Below are positions 25,298-37,600 of a DNA stretch of 64,000 nucleotides, one piece after another (position 1 is the first letter of the stretch; every line of letters starts with the position of its first letter). The translations under genes and the position numbers were made by a program. The notes under the pieces are model-generated. The model was not told the origin of the DNA and ran no database searches. It saw only the letters and a program-made list of their open reading frames with translations. This DNA is from Buxus sempervirens. Lineage: Eukaryota; Streptophyta; Magnoliopsida; Buxales; Buxaceae. The stretch lies in assembly GCA_947561395.2 (NCBI GenBank), contig OX387190.1:10534858-10598857 (forward strand), read 5' to 3'.

Positions 25298-27960
25298 ATA
25301 CTAGCAATAACGAACGTGCATTACACGTTTAGATTGATTTACATGTTTTCTTAATTTTTTTCGTAAATTATTTTTGCTTTTACGTATATTCCTAAGATTA
25401 TTGTATCAATTTTTATTTGACTTTTAGCATATTTCTATATTTCATTTTTAAAGTTTGAAGTTCTTTTCTACATAATGAAATTAGTTAGGACCTCTATGAG
25501 CTTTGTATTTTCAAAAAAAATATTTATAAATGTTTTAATATGGATATAATTAAAATAATGATTTTTAAATTCTTATTTTTAAATTGTTACTGAAAGTCTT
25601 GTCGTAATATAAGATCATTTTTTTTTCTTTTAGGTTTTATTGAAGTTTACTTTCTATTTGCCTAGGATTTATGTAGGAAAAATAATTTTGGGAATAGGTT
25701 GTGCTTGAAAAATATTTTATTTTAATTTTATTTTTTTGTTGTTTCGAAATTTCTTTATATTTACATAGGAATCTAATAGGAAAAATAATTTTGGGAATAG
25801 TTTGTGCTTTGACAATGAAAATACTTATTTTTTCGTTAACTTTAAAAAGTGAAAAGAGTTTTATACTATCATGATTATAAGAATTAGAATTATTTATGGC
25901 AATGTATATATAAATATTAATGTATAGCTATTTATTGTCATGTTATTTTAATTAGTATGTTAAAAGCATTGTGTTTAACTACGTTCATGATATTGATTTT
26001 TATGATACCGAATGAATTTTATTAATAAGATAATTTTAAACGCAAAATTACATAATAGTTCTTTATAGATTTTTTTAATTGTCTTAGGTGTTTCTTATTA
26101 TTTTAAAGTTTTTATATGTATATCAGTATATGGATTGGTTAACTTATTTATATGGTTTTGATTTAAATAAACATATATTAATGTTCTAATATGGGCATAA
26201 TAAAAAATGATATTAATTAAATATATATTACTGTTATAATTATTAGTTAAATATATATACATTTGTAATTACTAAAATTAAAATTTATGAGAAGAAGTCT
26301 ACATTTCCAAGGGTTATGATATTAGAACTAAGAGTCTAATTAATGATTACTAATTAAATGACTTGCAGCAATAATAAAATTATTTTTTTCATTTTTTGTG
26401 GAAATCAATCTTTTATTTTAATATTGTAATTATTAATTATCAAATATTTATTTATTTAGTTGAACAATTCAATTTTAATGAACTTTTTATTAAAATTTCT
26501 TCAGTTTTATCAATAAAATAAATTATCTTAGTTTGAGTGATAAGTACATAAGAATTTTTTATTTAATCCTTTATTTTTGTTAATGTTAAATATGTTAAAG
26601 ATCTTATTTAGTTGCAATTGTTGGGTATCATAATATGAATAATGGTGATTGTTACCCTTTTTTTTATTTGGGTTAGAACTTAGTAAGATTTTATTATTAC
26701 TTCCAAAATTATTTTAGTTGGATAATTGATGGAGAATAAATAGGATTTTATTAGACTCATGTCAATAGTAAAAAAAAAGGATAATCTTGAAATTAGATAT
26801 TTCAGAATTATATTGGTAAATGTACGAAATCATATTATTGAATCATGAATTAACAATTATTACATTTGAATATAAGTTTAGCTTAATGTAATTATATTGT
26901 TTAATTAAAAGTATTTTAGTTAGATACATTGTATATTATTCAATTAATAATTAATGTTTATGTTGTTTAATTAAAATTCTTTTAGTCATAGGGAAATATC
27001 ATATAAAGAATAGTGATTGTCATCTATTTTATTTTTGAATTTTGATAAGTATCAGGGAAGAAGTTTAATTTAATAGGACTCATGATGTAATTGGAGAAGA
27101 AAGAGGTTTACTTATTTATGTAAACAATACTTATACGTATCTATTTTTTGTTTTATTTAATCGGAGAAGAAATAGGACTTTAATAGATTCACGTTAATAG
27201 TTAAAAAAAATGATAATCTCAAAGTTAAAGTATTAATAAATGTACGAAATCATGGATTAATAATTATTACATTAAACAAAAATTTTTAGATAAGTATAAG
27301 TATGAGGGAAGAATTTTGATTTAATAGGACTCATGGTATAATTGGAGAAAAATAGGATTTAATTATTTTATATAAACAATACTTATACTTATCTATTTTT
27401 TGTTTTATTTAATTGGAGAAGAAATAGGATTTATTAGATGCAAGTCAATTGTTATAAAAAAAATAAAAAAAAAGAAGAAGAAGATAACCTTGAAATTATA
27501 TATTTTAGAACTATTAGTAAATAACGAAATCTTTATTATGAAATCATGAATTAATATTTTTATATTAAACTATAATTTCTAACAATTAATTTTTGGACAT
27601 ATAACAAACTATACTTATGTTTAGTCCTTCATGTTTACATTATTTAGTTAATTATAATTAATGTTTATATTATTCAATTAAAATTCTTTAGTTAGATACG
27701 TTGGGAATTATTATGTAAATAATAGTGATTCTTATCTATTTTTATTTTATTAACGTTTAACATTAGCAGATGTCTATCTTGTTTAGTTAGTTGACGTCTC
27801 TATTTTGTTTAGTTAATTGAAGTCTCATATTAATTTATTAATATATCTAATTTAAATAGATGAATATGTGAAATTTAAAGATTATAGGGAAGGACATTTT
27901 GGGTATGTTAAAATAAAAAACACTTAAGGTAGTTCTTGCTTTTAATAGTAACTAGAAGAG
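25298..27960. repeat. AT-rich dispersed repeat, copy 1
   Basis: About 2.7 kb of very AT-rich DNA that starts ATACTAGCAATAACGAACGT and ends ...GCTTTTAATAGTAACTAGA. Copies of both termini recur at 31003 and 33230, and of the 3' end alone near 33440-33500. Internally it repeats phrases such as GGAGAAGAAATAGGA and AATTAATTTT several times. No protein domain is recognised. The class of element is unknown; a decayed DNA transposon is possible. Confidence 0.5.
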
Positions 27961-28436
27961 AGTTTTCATAATTATAAGCATAATTAAGTTATAAAATGAA
28001 ATCCACTTTCCTTTTATTAATTATTATCCTTTAAATATTAGTACGACAATATAAATGAAATAGGAAAAATTTTAAACAAAAAAAAAGAGATAGATGGGGG
28101 TGTGAATTTTTGTCAATGTGATAAATGTTCTTTCAGTCATTTAAAACGCATGATAGAAAGTGTGATTTGCATGCACGCATTAGGCGTTTGCATGATAGCT
28201 CTTGTAACAACCCAAAAAGTGTGATTCCAAAAAGTTTGATTTGTATGCTATGGCAGGCCTCACACAAATCATGCTTGTCATAGGCATTTATCTTATGCTC
28301 CATGCACTATATAAAGAATCTTTGGTGCCTATGGGAAGCACAATGTTTGAAAGTTGAACTCCTCATGCATCTCCCTAGAAAGGTGCCGAGTCTCTGTTGG
28401 TATTTTATTTATTTAAATGATTCAAAATTTATATTT

Positions 28437-28960
28437 GTTGGGTTTTCATTCCTATGATTCTTCTTTAGGTTTTTGTGGGCCCAAATGTTTGTTTTATTAT
28501 TGCCTATAACCTAGCCCCTTTTTGAAGAGTTGTGTCCATTAGAAGCACATTTTGAGTGAAAAGTTGCCTTGAAAAGGCATTGTGTCCTTCCAAGTGAAGA
28601 GACACCTATGTGTCCTTTTGACACACCTCTTCACTTGAAAAGATGTGTCTAAATGGGTGCAAGAGTTTCTATAAATATGGACTCCCATAACCCATTTTAG
28701 GTATGGAATCTCATTCATGAAGTGAGTTCTCTTTTTTTCCTCCCCCTTTTCTCTCCATGTCGAGTGATACGTTTGAGGTTCGTAGTCCAGAAGGTGTGCC
28801 GTTCAGCCTACCACGCTGGAACAGTCGTTGTATCCTAGAGGTTGTACATCCGAAAACTTGCTGCATCCGGAGAGTTATTTCTTGGAGGGGACGAATTCGG
28901 TTTTAAGGACAGTGCATTAAGTTGCATGCCTCAACTAAACCGATAAGTTTTTCCTTTCTT
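28437..28960 (+). mobile_element. LTR-like block
   Basis: It begins TGTTGGGTTTTCATTCC and contains a TATA-like CTATAAATATGG near 28670. It carries a strong inverted repeat (CAAGTGAAGAG near 28590 against CTCTTCACTTG near 28628) and a pyrimidine-rich tract at 28730. The arrangement resembles a copia-type LTR. No partner LTR or internal genes were found, so it may be solo or truncated. Confidence 0.4.
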
Positions 28961-28974
28961 GTGTTATATTAATT

Positions 28975-29995
28975 TTACTTATATCCATACTTAGAAGTAT
29001 TTTTCAAATTATTTTCCAATAGTTTCAGCCTTCTATTGGAAATGTTAGTGATTTCAGTGATCATATGCTTCAAGGCAACTGAGTTTGATTCTTTTACCTT
29101 CAGCTCAAACTCTCCATCAGTTGACATTTTAATCAAAATGTAGAAGGACTCATCACCCAACAGTGGCTCTGATAGGAGATGTAACCATAGAACATATGGT
29201 ATTTCTTTTTCTTCTCCTCCTTCACTGATTATCCCTAGTCATTAGTCAATCCATGGCACTGCACGGATGCTATATTTTACCTTCCCACTTGAATCCTAGC
29301 ATATCTTTCTATCCTCTATTGCAGGGTGAGGGTAGTTGTTGTTCTAGGCATTCTCAATTTGATGAGAACTTTCCCTCAAGACTTTGACTGGGATACTAGT
29401 TATATTTTCACCAAATTAACCTCTAACAGTAGTCATGATTTGTGTGGGTTATTACAAGAGTTATGATTACAGTAACAACCCCACACAATTTTCTAATACC
29501 TCTAATGAATTTCTTACTTCATAAAACTCAATTTTTGTGGGTTGTTACTATAATCATAATTAATTTGGTGAAAACATAACTAGTATCCCAGTCAAAATCT
29601 CGCAAGGAGTAGTTTTTTATCAAATTGAGATTGCTAACAACAACAACTATTCTCAATTTGAAACAGAGGATAGAAACATATACTGGTATGTAAAGTGGTA
29701 AGGCAAAATGCTGTATCTGTGCAGCATGAATGATTGACAGATAACTCCGGTATAATCACTGAAGAAGAAGAAGAAGAAATACCATCGGTTCTGTGGTTCC
29801 ATCTCCTTGTGGAGCCACTCACCGGTGATGAATCCCTCTATATTTTAATTAAGATGTCAATGAGTGGAGAGTTTGGTGTAAAGGTAAAAGAAGCAAACTC
29901 TATTGCCCACTTGAAGAATATGATCAACAAAATCACCAACATTTCCGGTGGAAGATTGAGACTCAAAACACCTTTCTACAAAGATGTATGACGAG
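28975..29995. pseudogene. Inverted duplication of a small coding fragment (ubiquitin-like?)
   Basis: Two arms of about 500 bp face each other around a centre near 29485. The left arm, read on the minus strand (29160-28975), and the right arm, read on the plus strand (29734-29991), encode related peptides. These share GDES(F/Y)..ILIKMS, a GEF...VKVKE(S/A)NS block and ITNIS..RL. The flanks also match: GACTGGGATACTAGTTAT occurs in both arms, inverted. The alternation ILIKM...GEF.VKVKE resembles the first strands of a ubiquitin-like fold, but this is only a suggestion. A transcript through both arms would fold into a long hairpin. Confidence 0.6.
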
Positions 29996-31002
29996 TTCAA
30001 ATTGTCTGTATATTATATCAATGACATTTCAATAGTGGAAGTGGATGTGCTCTCGTACTTGTACTTGCCATAAGCATTTAGGCACTTTTTAATAGCCTTG
30101 TAACTGTTTACTTATAAAGGAATTAATATATATGAATATGTGAAGTTACATGTACTACTTAGTTGTTTGTTGTCGTTCCTCATTTACATCGTTTTCTTGT
30201 TTCTAATTTGTGTTTTTTAATTTATTCTTTGTACATTACACACTTTCCCTTTTAACAAATTAATAATTTTTTGTATTAATTTTTATTTAGCATCATGACC
30301 CAAGTCAAAGTTTTTTACCAGTCAATAATCCATCCTTTTGAAGCCTTTGATGGGTGATGACGTAAGGATTTAGTGTTTGCGCACACACAAAATCTATGAC
30401 TTTTATAACCCTTTCCACTGTTTCAATTTTTCACCTTCTCTCAACGCCGACTACTCTATTCTTTCTTTCTTTTCTTTTTTTTCCTACTTTAACCACTATA
30501 CCTGCTGTCTTGTTTCCCTTCCTATCTATAGATATTTAAGTAATCCTCCATTGCTCAAAATCTACGAAGATCTGAATAATCTCTTGAAAAATAGTGGTTG
30601 CCTGCCATGGGCTTTACTCCAAACGTTAATAGCATCCAAAATTGCCTTTGCATCTCAACAATGGAAGTGGATGTGCTCTAGTACTTGTATAAAATACGTT
30701 TATTAATTATTATCCTTAAGTATTTTGGAGTATAAGAATTTCAATAAGGTAGAAAGAAAGGGGGAGAATTTTATGGTTTACAAGAGCTCTCATGCAAGCA
30801 CCCATCTAATCTCTGATGCAACATATTAGTCACACTTTCTATACCTAAACCTAAACAACATATATCACACGTGGACAATGTATCAGAGACTTGAGGTCAG
30901 TGTTTAAAAACCCTCCATAGGCCTAGTAACTCGGAAGGCACCTGTCCTTGTAACTCGGCAACCCGACCTAGTTACTAGCTTGTCATTACAAATTTAGTAT
31001 TT
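29996..31002. other. Unassigned spacer
   Basis: Contains a 109-codon open frame (30377-30706) with hydrophobic, Ser/Phe/Tyr-rich composition and no recognised domain. It is not called as a gene. Nothing else assignable. Confidence 0.35.
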
Positions 31003-33230
31003 ACTAGTAATAAAGAACGTCCGTTTCATGTTAAGATTAATTTACATGGTTTTATTATTATTATAATGGGTTTTTTTTTTTTAAAATTTAATGGAATTTA
31101 ACATTGGGGGTTTGAATTGCAATGATTATTCGAAATTGAGGGGTACAAATTCAAGTACTAAAAACAAGATAAGTATTTGAGAAGAAGCTAACTTACTTGG
31201 ATTTTATTAGGCTCACGAAAATAATTAAAAAAATGTAATTTTGAAATTAAATATTATAGAAAAATGAGTAAACTAATTATTGCATAATTAAAAAACATGG
31301 TACTTTAATATTATTTTAATTTAATGTAAGTATTATACTCAATAATATCATATGAAAAATGGTGATTGTTATCTTTTTCTATTTGAATTTAGTTGGGTTT
31401 TATTAGTTATTTCAAATTTATTTTAGTTTGATAAGTATTGGAGAAGAAGTTTACATGTTGAAGGATTATGATTACTAATTAAATTACTCGTGGAAATAAT
31501 AAAATAGTTTTTTTTATTTTTTGTTTAATTATAATAGGATTTTATCAATAGAAAGAGGTTTTTTAATATCAAGGATTTGCCTAACACATATTAATACTTT
31601 CAAAATTATATTAAAAATTAATTTATTTTGATTTTGCTATTGCATAATTAGAAGAATGGGTACATTAGTTTGGTAGGATTTTGTTTTAAGAAATATTTAC
31701 ATTAGTTGGGTACAAAATATTTTATTTCAGAAAAAAATATTAAAATTAATATTTTATAATAATATTATATTCTTAAGTATCAAATCTATTATTTATTTAG
31801 TTGAGCAGTAATATTTTTATCAACTTTTTATTCAATTTTCTTTAGATTTATTATCAATAAAATAAATTCTCTTATCAAAATTTATAAATTTGTTTTATTT
31901 ATTTATTTGTTCTTTTATTATTTTTGTAAGGAATGATGAAGATGGATAAGGTCCCATTGGTGGTTATATTGTTGATTATGTGTCCATTGGGTGGAGAAAT
32001 ACTCACTTCATTTTGCATCAACTAACTTGCGGAATATTTTGTTGTGGTAATTGAGAATAGAAGATATTGATTTCATATGTAGTCCTTAGTTCTTAATTTA
32101 TTTCCATCTTTTGAAAGCTTTTTAGCTTTAGAACTAATGAAAATGTTTGTTAATTATGTGATCATTATCTATTTTTGTTTGATTTTAGAAGGATAATTCT
32201 AAAATTTGTTTACACAAATTTCACGTTCAAAAAATCAAACAGATGAGATGTACAAATAAAAATGTATTTTATTTATAAAAAGATGTGTGGTGTACAGATC
32301 TCTATGATTCCTCTGATTCTTTTCTTCAAAATTTTCTATTTAAGGGCTGGAATAGCTTGTTCTCAAATCAGTCTTCGGTCTTCCTTGACTACCTTGATGA
32401 AAGACGAAGGATGTGGCAGATCTAGCGGATTTTGCATGCAAATCTGTGACAGATTTGATGAGAAATCTTCGGCTTGTAGGCTTGTTGAAGATCTTGGACA
32501 CTTCCAGTATTTGATATAGATCTCTGGGTTGGAGAGCGTGTTAGAGACAGAGTGCCTGAATCTTCAGATCTTGAGTGCTATATTTGAGCTTCAAGTCTTT
32601 AGTGCTTCAAGGCTTCTTGAGTCTTTAGAACGGCAGCACTTTGATTCTTTAGAGATTTAGGTCTTCAGAATAGAAAAGCTTCATCAGTTTTTCAGGGCTT
32701 GAGTCTTCAGAGTAGTAGGGCTTCGCTTCTTCTTCTGTAGACTTCTCGTCTATATTGAATGAATAGAGGACTACCCTATTTATAGATGTGAGGAGGATAG
32801 AGTTCTCCAGATTTAGAACTCTTTTAGAGAATTATCATCGTTTAAATTTGCAGAGATAATTCTCGATTTTTGAAGAATTATGATAATTCTTATATTTTAA
32901 AATTATCAAAATAGATAATTTTTAGTGGGATCCATGAGCAGCTTACATAGCTTTTTTTTTTTTGTAGAGAGAAAATTCCATTTATTTAATTTAAAGAATT
33001 TATCTCTAAGTGGGGTCCACACTTTTGTGAGATTTTGCCATTTGGCATTTTTTTAATCTCAAAAATTTCACTTCCTACATATACGTACAAGTATTGGAGA
33101 AGTTTAACTCAGTCGGACTCATGGTTATAATTAAAAATGTAATTTTGATTATAGAAAAGGGCATTTTAGGTATATGAAAATAAAAGACACTTTAAGTGTT
33201 CGTGCTTTTAATAGTAGTTATATAGATTTG
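31003..33230. repeat. AT-rich dispersed repeat, copy 2, with nested insertion
   Basis: Starts TACTAGTAATAAAGAACGTC and ends near GCTTTTAATAGTAGTTATAT, matching the ends of copy 1 (25298-27960). It is interrupted at about 32240-33065 by an unrelated block. No coding sequence is recognised. Confidence 0.45.
32240..33065 (-). mobile_element. LTR-like insertion inside AT-rich repeat copy 2
   Basis: Read on the minus strand, it starts near TGTAGGAAGTGAAATTTTTG and has a TATA-like CTATAAATAGGGTAGTCC near 32790-32772. It ends after an AATAAA-rich stretch. The middle is rich in CTTCA/TCTTGAG/AGTCTTCAG phrases. This looks like a solo LTR in minus orientation, but I could not confirm a target-site duplication. 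Confidence 0.35.
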
Positions 33231-33429
33231 AAAACTATTTGTAAATATTAAATATTAAATATTGAAGCCACGTATTGTGGATTTGTGTTTAGAAATATTG
33301 AATCTACATTTCGCTAATTGTTGGAGAAGAGTTGTAATGTGATAGATTTTATTGGAGAAAGATTCTACACAATAATAATAATGAAGTTTAGACGTTTAAT
33401 TGATGTTAAATATGTTGAATTAAAGATTA

Positions 33430-33510
33430 TAAGGAAGGACATTTTAGGTATGTGAAAATTGAAAACACTTAAGGTTAGTTCCTACTTGCTTTTAATAGTT
33501 GTATAGATAT
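33430..33510. repeat. AT-rich dispersed repeat, isolated 3' end
   Basis: The phrase GGAAGGACATTTTAGGTATG followed by AAAACACTTAAGG and CTTTTAATAGTTGTATAG matches the 3' ends near 27890-27950 and 33160-33230. Confidence 0.5.
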
Positions 33511-33529
33511 AGATATAGATGTATAGATA

Positions 33530-33671
33530 TGCATTCTTGGTTAGCTAGAGACATGAAATTTATTTTTCCCCTCATTATTTTCATTGCCCCTTATATAAAT
33601 GCATTCTTGGTGAGCTAGAGACATGAAATTTATTTTTTTTCCCCTCTTTATTTTCATTGTCCCTTATATAA
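33530..33671. repeat. 70-bp tandem duplication
   Basis: Two near-identical units, 33530-33599 and 33600-33671, each beginning TGCATTCTTGGT and ending CCTTATATA. They lie about 300 bp downstream of the kinase stop codon. Confidence 0.85.
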
Positions 33672-33983
33672 CTCTTAAGAGTTCAGCATTGGATGTCAAA
33701 ATTGCTATTTTTAATCAATAAAAAGGTTCGAATAATGAAAATAATATAATAACTAAAGAAATGGTGTAAGAATGGTTCAATTCCTATTCTTATATTTTAA
33801 GATTTCAAATACTGCTTTAACTGACTCATTACTAATTTTTTTTTATCTTTTTGGGTACTTACAACCTTATTATTACCTTTTTTCTTATATGTAATCTTTA
33901 ATGACTGGCACCTTTTAACTTCACACTCAAATCAATTTGCCCAAATTTACATTGTTATAAAACCCTTATGCAATTGAAATCCT

Positions 33984-35066
33984 TCACATTGATCTAACAG
34001 TAACCCAATTGTCTGATGGCAAGAAGTCTCTTTCTATCTGCTGCCTTACTGTGACTCTCTTCCCTTCCCCATGACAACTCATTGAGAATGGAATTCTGCT
34101 TGAAACCTCTTCTCTGCTTGATGGTGACTCTAACTCATCTGAATCATAATCCTCTTCATTCCTTTCAACATCTAAGATACTCGCCGGTGAGCGAGCATCT
34201 TCCTTGTCTGAACTCTTCTGTGCATTTCCTGAAACAAATGGATGATTTAGTAACTCCTCCGCGGTCCACCTCTTCGCGGGTTCTCTCTGCAAGCATTTGG
34301 CCAAGAAGTCTAAACCCTCCTCAGAAAACCAAGTAGGTAGCCTTGGTGTGTCACTGCCACATGCAATCTTCAATACTGCAGCCATTGGATTTGCTTCCTC
34401 CTCCACCCATGGAGCTCTTCCAGTAGCCATTTCAATGACTGTGCATCCCAAGGACCAAATATCTGCAGCATAGTCCACTCCCTCGTTTCTCATCACTTCT
34501 GGGGCCATCCACAATGGAGTCCCACGTACAGATTTCCAAGAATCATTCAAGAACCCTTCAGTTTTAGAAGCATTCATCCTCTTTGCACATCCGAAATCTG
34601 CTAATTTGATGCTTACAGAGGGACCCAAGAGCAAGTTTTTGCATTTGAGATCACAATGCACGATCCCACTATTGTGAAGATACTTGAGCCCCTGAAGGAT
34701 CTCTCTTGTGTACAAACGGATCACAGTCTCATCTAGAGCCCCACCAAACTTCTCTGCAACATCAGACAAATTCCCTCCAGCCATATATTCCATGAAAAGT
34801 TTAAGTTTCTGTTCCCCATTTGCTTCTTTTGATACTTCTCTCCCAAGATACCGAACTGTGTATGGTGAATCAAGTGTCTCAAGAATGTTGGCCTCATTCT
34901 CCAGAGACTGAAATCCAGCAACTGACTGAGCAGATTTCACAGCAAAAAGTTTTCCAGTGGTTTTGCTCATTGCTATGTGTATAAGACCAAAGGCTCCAGT
35001 ACCAATTGCCTTCCCCTTCACCCATTCCTCAGGCTTTGAAAGAAAATTTGAAGATTTCACAGCCAT
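33984..35066 (-). CDS. MAPKKK-type serine/threonine protein kinase (MAPKKK15-20-like), intronless
   Basis: A complete 360-aa kinase in one exon. Visible motifs: glycine loop GTGAFG (22-27), ATP-anchoring Lys44 in FAVK, alpha-C Glu56 or Glu58, catalytic loop HCDLKCKN (137-144), DFG at 157-159, WMAPE at 186-190 and DIWSLG at 202-207. The domain ends near residue 277, followed by an acidic, Ser-rich tail (285-325) and a conserved-looking C-terminal NWVTVRSM. The catalytic loop has Cys where RD kinases have Arg, so it is a non-RD kinase, as in plant MAPKKK15-20-type proteins. Those relatives phosphorylate MAP2Ks in stress and ABA signalling; that role here is inferred. The start at 35066 is the first ATG and precedes the kinase domain by a typical ~14 residues. 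Intronless structure fits the subfamily. Confidence 0.92.
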   Translation of the reverse strand: MAVKSSNFLSKPEEWVKGKAIGTGAFGLIHIAMSKTTGKLFAVKSAQSVAGFQSLENEANILETLDSPYTVRYLGREVSKEANGEQKLKLFMEYMAGGNLSDVAEKFGGALDETVIRLYTREILQGLKYLHNSGIVHCDLKCKNLLLGPSVSIKLADFGCAKRMNASKTEGFLNDSWKSVRGTPLWMAPEVMRNEGVDYAADIWSLGCTVIEMATGRAPWVEEEANPMAAVLKIACGSDTPRLPTWFSEEGLDFLAKCLQREPAKRWTAEELLNHPFVSGNAQKSSDKEDARSPASILDVERNEEDYDSDELESPSSREEVSSRIPFSMSCHGEGKRVTVRQQIERDFLPSDNWVTVRSM

Positions 35067-35267
35067 TCCCTTTTCTCCTATCGAAAGTTAATTCTCTGGT
35101 CTTGAATCGAGTGAGAAAACCCAATTCAGAACCTGAAATGTTCAAACCCTCCAAAGGCATACAGATTTCGAATTCCAAGGATTTCTTTTGTATGGAGGTG
35201 GTTTGGTTTGTCTTACCAACAGAAAGGAAGAACAGAACAGGAAATCAAAAAAAGGAATAAATAAATA

Positions 35268-35278
35268 CATATATAAAC
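35268..35278 (-). promoter_or_regulatory. Possible TATA box for the kinase gene
   Basis: Minus-strand GTTTATATATG lies about 200 bp upstream of the kinase ATG, a plausible core-promoter position. No transcript evidence; AT-rich chance matches are common here. Confidence 0.3.
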
Positions 35279-35329
35279 AGAGGATTTGAAATACCCACAA
35301 GAGGCAGATATGTTCTTGGATTTCGTTTG

Positions 35330-37401
35330 GAATTCAAAATCAATGATAATTTTCTTTTGCATAATTCACAAGATGGAATTAACAAACATAGAACTTGCAG
35401 TAAATGCAGAGGAAACAAAGGATTTAGGAATTCAATATGGTTTTATCCTCTCATTATAGTGTCATTACCAGAAAGGGTTCATCGCCGCCGTCGAATATCT
35501 TACAGCCAAATGAACTTCCACGATCTTTGTTGCAGAGTCTTGAAAGAATTTAGTTTGACTTGCGGCAAAAAGAGCGGTTTCCGATTAGCCGGAAAACCGC
35601 TCTGTGACGGAGAACCCCCTTCCTCCTGTGAAAGAAGTTGCTTTGTTTTCTTTTTCTACAGGTATCTGAATGAGTTGAATGAAAGGAGGGAAAGAGACCC
35701 AAGATGGATTTTAAAGGGAAGGACCGTTGGTGGTCCTGAATCTCCTGATGTTTTGGGGCTTTTGTAGTCTTGATGATTGGGTATGGGGAACTAAAATGGA
35801 GGGGTTTGAGGAGAAATGCCACGTGGCTTTACTTCTTAATTTGTGCTTGTGGTTTTGAAAAATAATAGGCGCTTTTTACTATTCATGGAGGACAATTTGG
35901 TCATTTGAAATGTAAGGGTTGTCCTATCAACATGCTATACCCCATGTTGTAAACTTGTAATGTCTTTGCTCTAGCTGGTTAGCTCTTGGCTTCTTGTCAT
36001 AGCCTAGACCAGGGATTCATTCTTGCCTTCAGCATAATAAAGGGAGTTTGCTTAGGCACCTCCAGGTCAGACAGACAGTCGTCCGAGTTGCCGTACTGTA
36101 TGGCTCACGCAGATAAAAGAACATCGCGCTTCTCCTTTGGAGGTAAGTACTCGGGTGTATATTCCCCTTCCCCAACTACCCCTAAAATCTCGGCTATGCG
36201 CGGTTAGATAGTGCCTTAGAATGATATACCAAAATAACAAATAAAAAAAAGAGGGAGAAAAAAAAAGAGATGAGTGAAAGGGCTGGGGAATGAGGGCTAA
36301 ATATGGACATATACCTTGATTAGTTGACATAAATTGAGATATGGCTATTATTATAACATTCATTCTTTATCATACTACCCTTAAAAGATGAAATAATTTT
36401 TAAGAAAATTGATAGCTTAAACATTTTTATCATAGAGTTTTACATAATCACCCTCGAATATTGTGTTAAAGTCAACATTGTTTTTATTCTGTGTGAAGGA
36501 ATTTTTTATATGTTAACGGTTTTTTGCTCATTTTTTTATTGACCTTTTAAGTTATTTTAAATTACTAGTCAATTGCACATGGATCATTCCTTTTTAAATG
36601 TCAATCATGAGGTTTTATTTTTTTAGAAAGAACCATGATTACCAATAAGTTATATTAAATAGGCAATTCAAATACTTATTAATTACGATATTATGTTGTT
36701 GATAAATTCCAATAACAAATAAAATGATGACATAGTTATCTATGAGTTACTTTAATTTAACAATATCAAGAAACGGTGAAATTCAGTTTGATTGCCTGAT
36801 TATTAGCAGCAAATAGAAAAAAAAATATAGGTTATATTAAATTTACTTTTAAAATATTTTGTTTTCTTAAATAAAATCCGAATTGTTCACTCCTAATTAT
36901 TGTAAAAATTTATTTATTTTTATGGATAATAGATTATTCCAAAAATTTTGAAAGTATTAGAATAATAGTGCAATAATATTAATTAGATAGGCATGAAAAA
37001 TAATTATAGGAGGGATTATTCCCTCGTATATATTATCTCACTTTGTATGGCATGAGTTGGCAATGAATAGTCAAATCACATTTTTTTTTAATCCTATCAA
37101 TTACCTTGTTGTATCCTATCGTGACAGTATAAATTTTTTTTTTTTTTTTTGCCTTGAATTAATTAAATCTTTTTTATATTTATAAATTAAAATGATAATA
37201 TAATTTTTAAATTATATATATTTTTGGATAGTGGATATAATTTGTAAATGATTCAAGCATGCTAATGGAACCATTTTTGGAAGGTCACTTGTGAAAGTTA
37301 TTTATCCAAAAAGAAAGTTACTTTGAAAGTTATTCTATTTTAAAACTCAAGGAAATTGCTAGGCTTTAGGGCTTATGACATCGTAATGATTTTTTTTCTG
37401 G
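35330..37401. other. Unassigned region upstream of the kinase
   Basis: Several overlapping open frames (35327-35822 on both strands) have no recognisable domain and are not called. 36540-37390 is AT-rich and begins with an ACTAGTCAATTGCACATGG phrase loosely like the termini of the AT-rich dispersed repeats. No RNA gene was recognised. Confidence 0.35.
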
Positions 37402-37600
37402 AACCCAGGGTATCCAGGCCCGCTTACGTTCAACGAACTAATCCCTAAGCGCCCATGCATGATCCGGAAACCCATATGGTCCAAGTAAGTCTAAGGCCTA
37501 TAGACTTTATATAGGTGACCCCAAGAAATTGTGCTTGAGAGAGTTCAAACCGGAGACCTCAAAGGGAGCATACCTCTAGGCCCCAGGTAGTGACAACATT
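37402..37600 (-). mobile_element. tRNA-derived SINE, copy 2
   Basis: Inverted copy of the SINE at 3424-3625. Box B reads GGTTTGAACTC on the minus strand (37541-37551). The GGGGCCTAGAGGTATGCTCC block and the 3' block GGGATTAGTTCGTTGAACGT align with copy 1. This copy extends slightly further at its 3' end. Confidence 0.7.

Noticed and set aside
30377..30706. 109-codon open frame
   Set aside because: No recognisable domain, low-complexity hydrophobic composition, no supporting context.
34082..34921. Plus-strand and alternate-frame ORFs inside the kinase
   Set aside because: Shadows of the 360-aa kinase frame.
35327..35822. Open frames of 146 and 90 codons upstream of the kinase
   Set aside because: They overlap on opposite strands, lack recognisable domains and lie in the presumed kinase promoter/5' region.
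37402..37600. True tRNA gene
   Set aside because: Box A and B motifs exist, but no cloverleaf with acceptor stem could be drawn, and a second copy with the same non-tRNA body marks it as a SINE.
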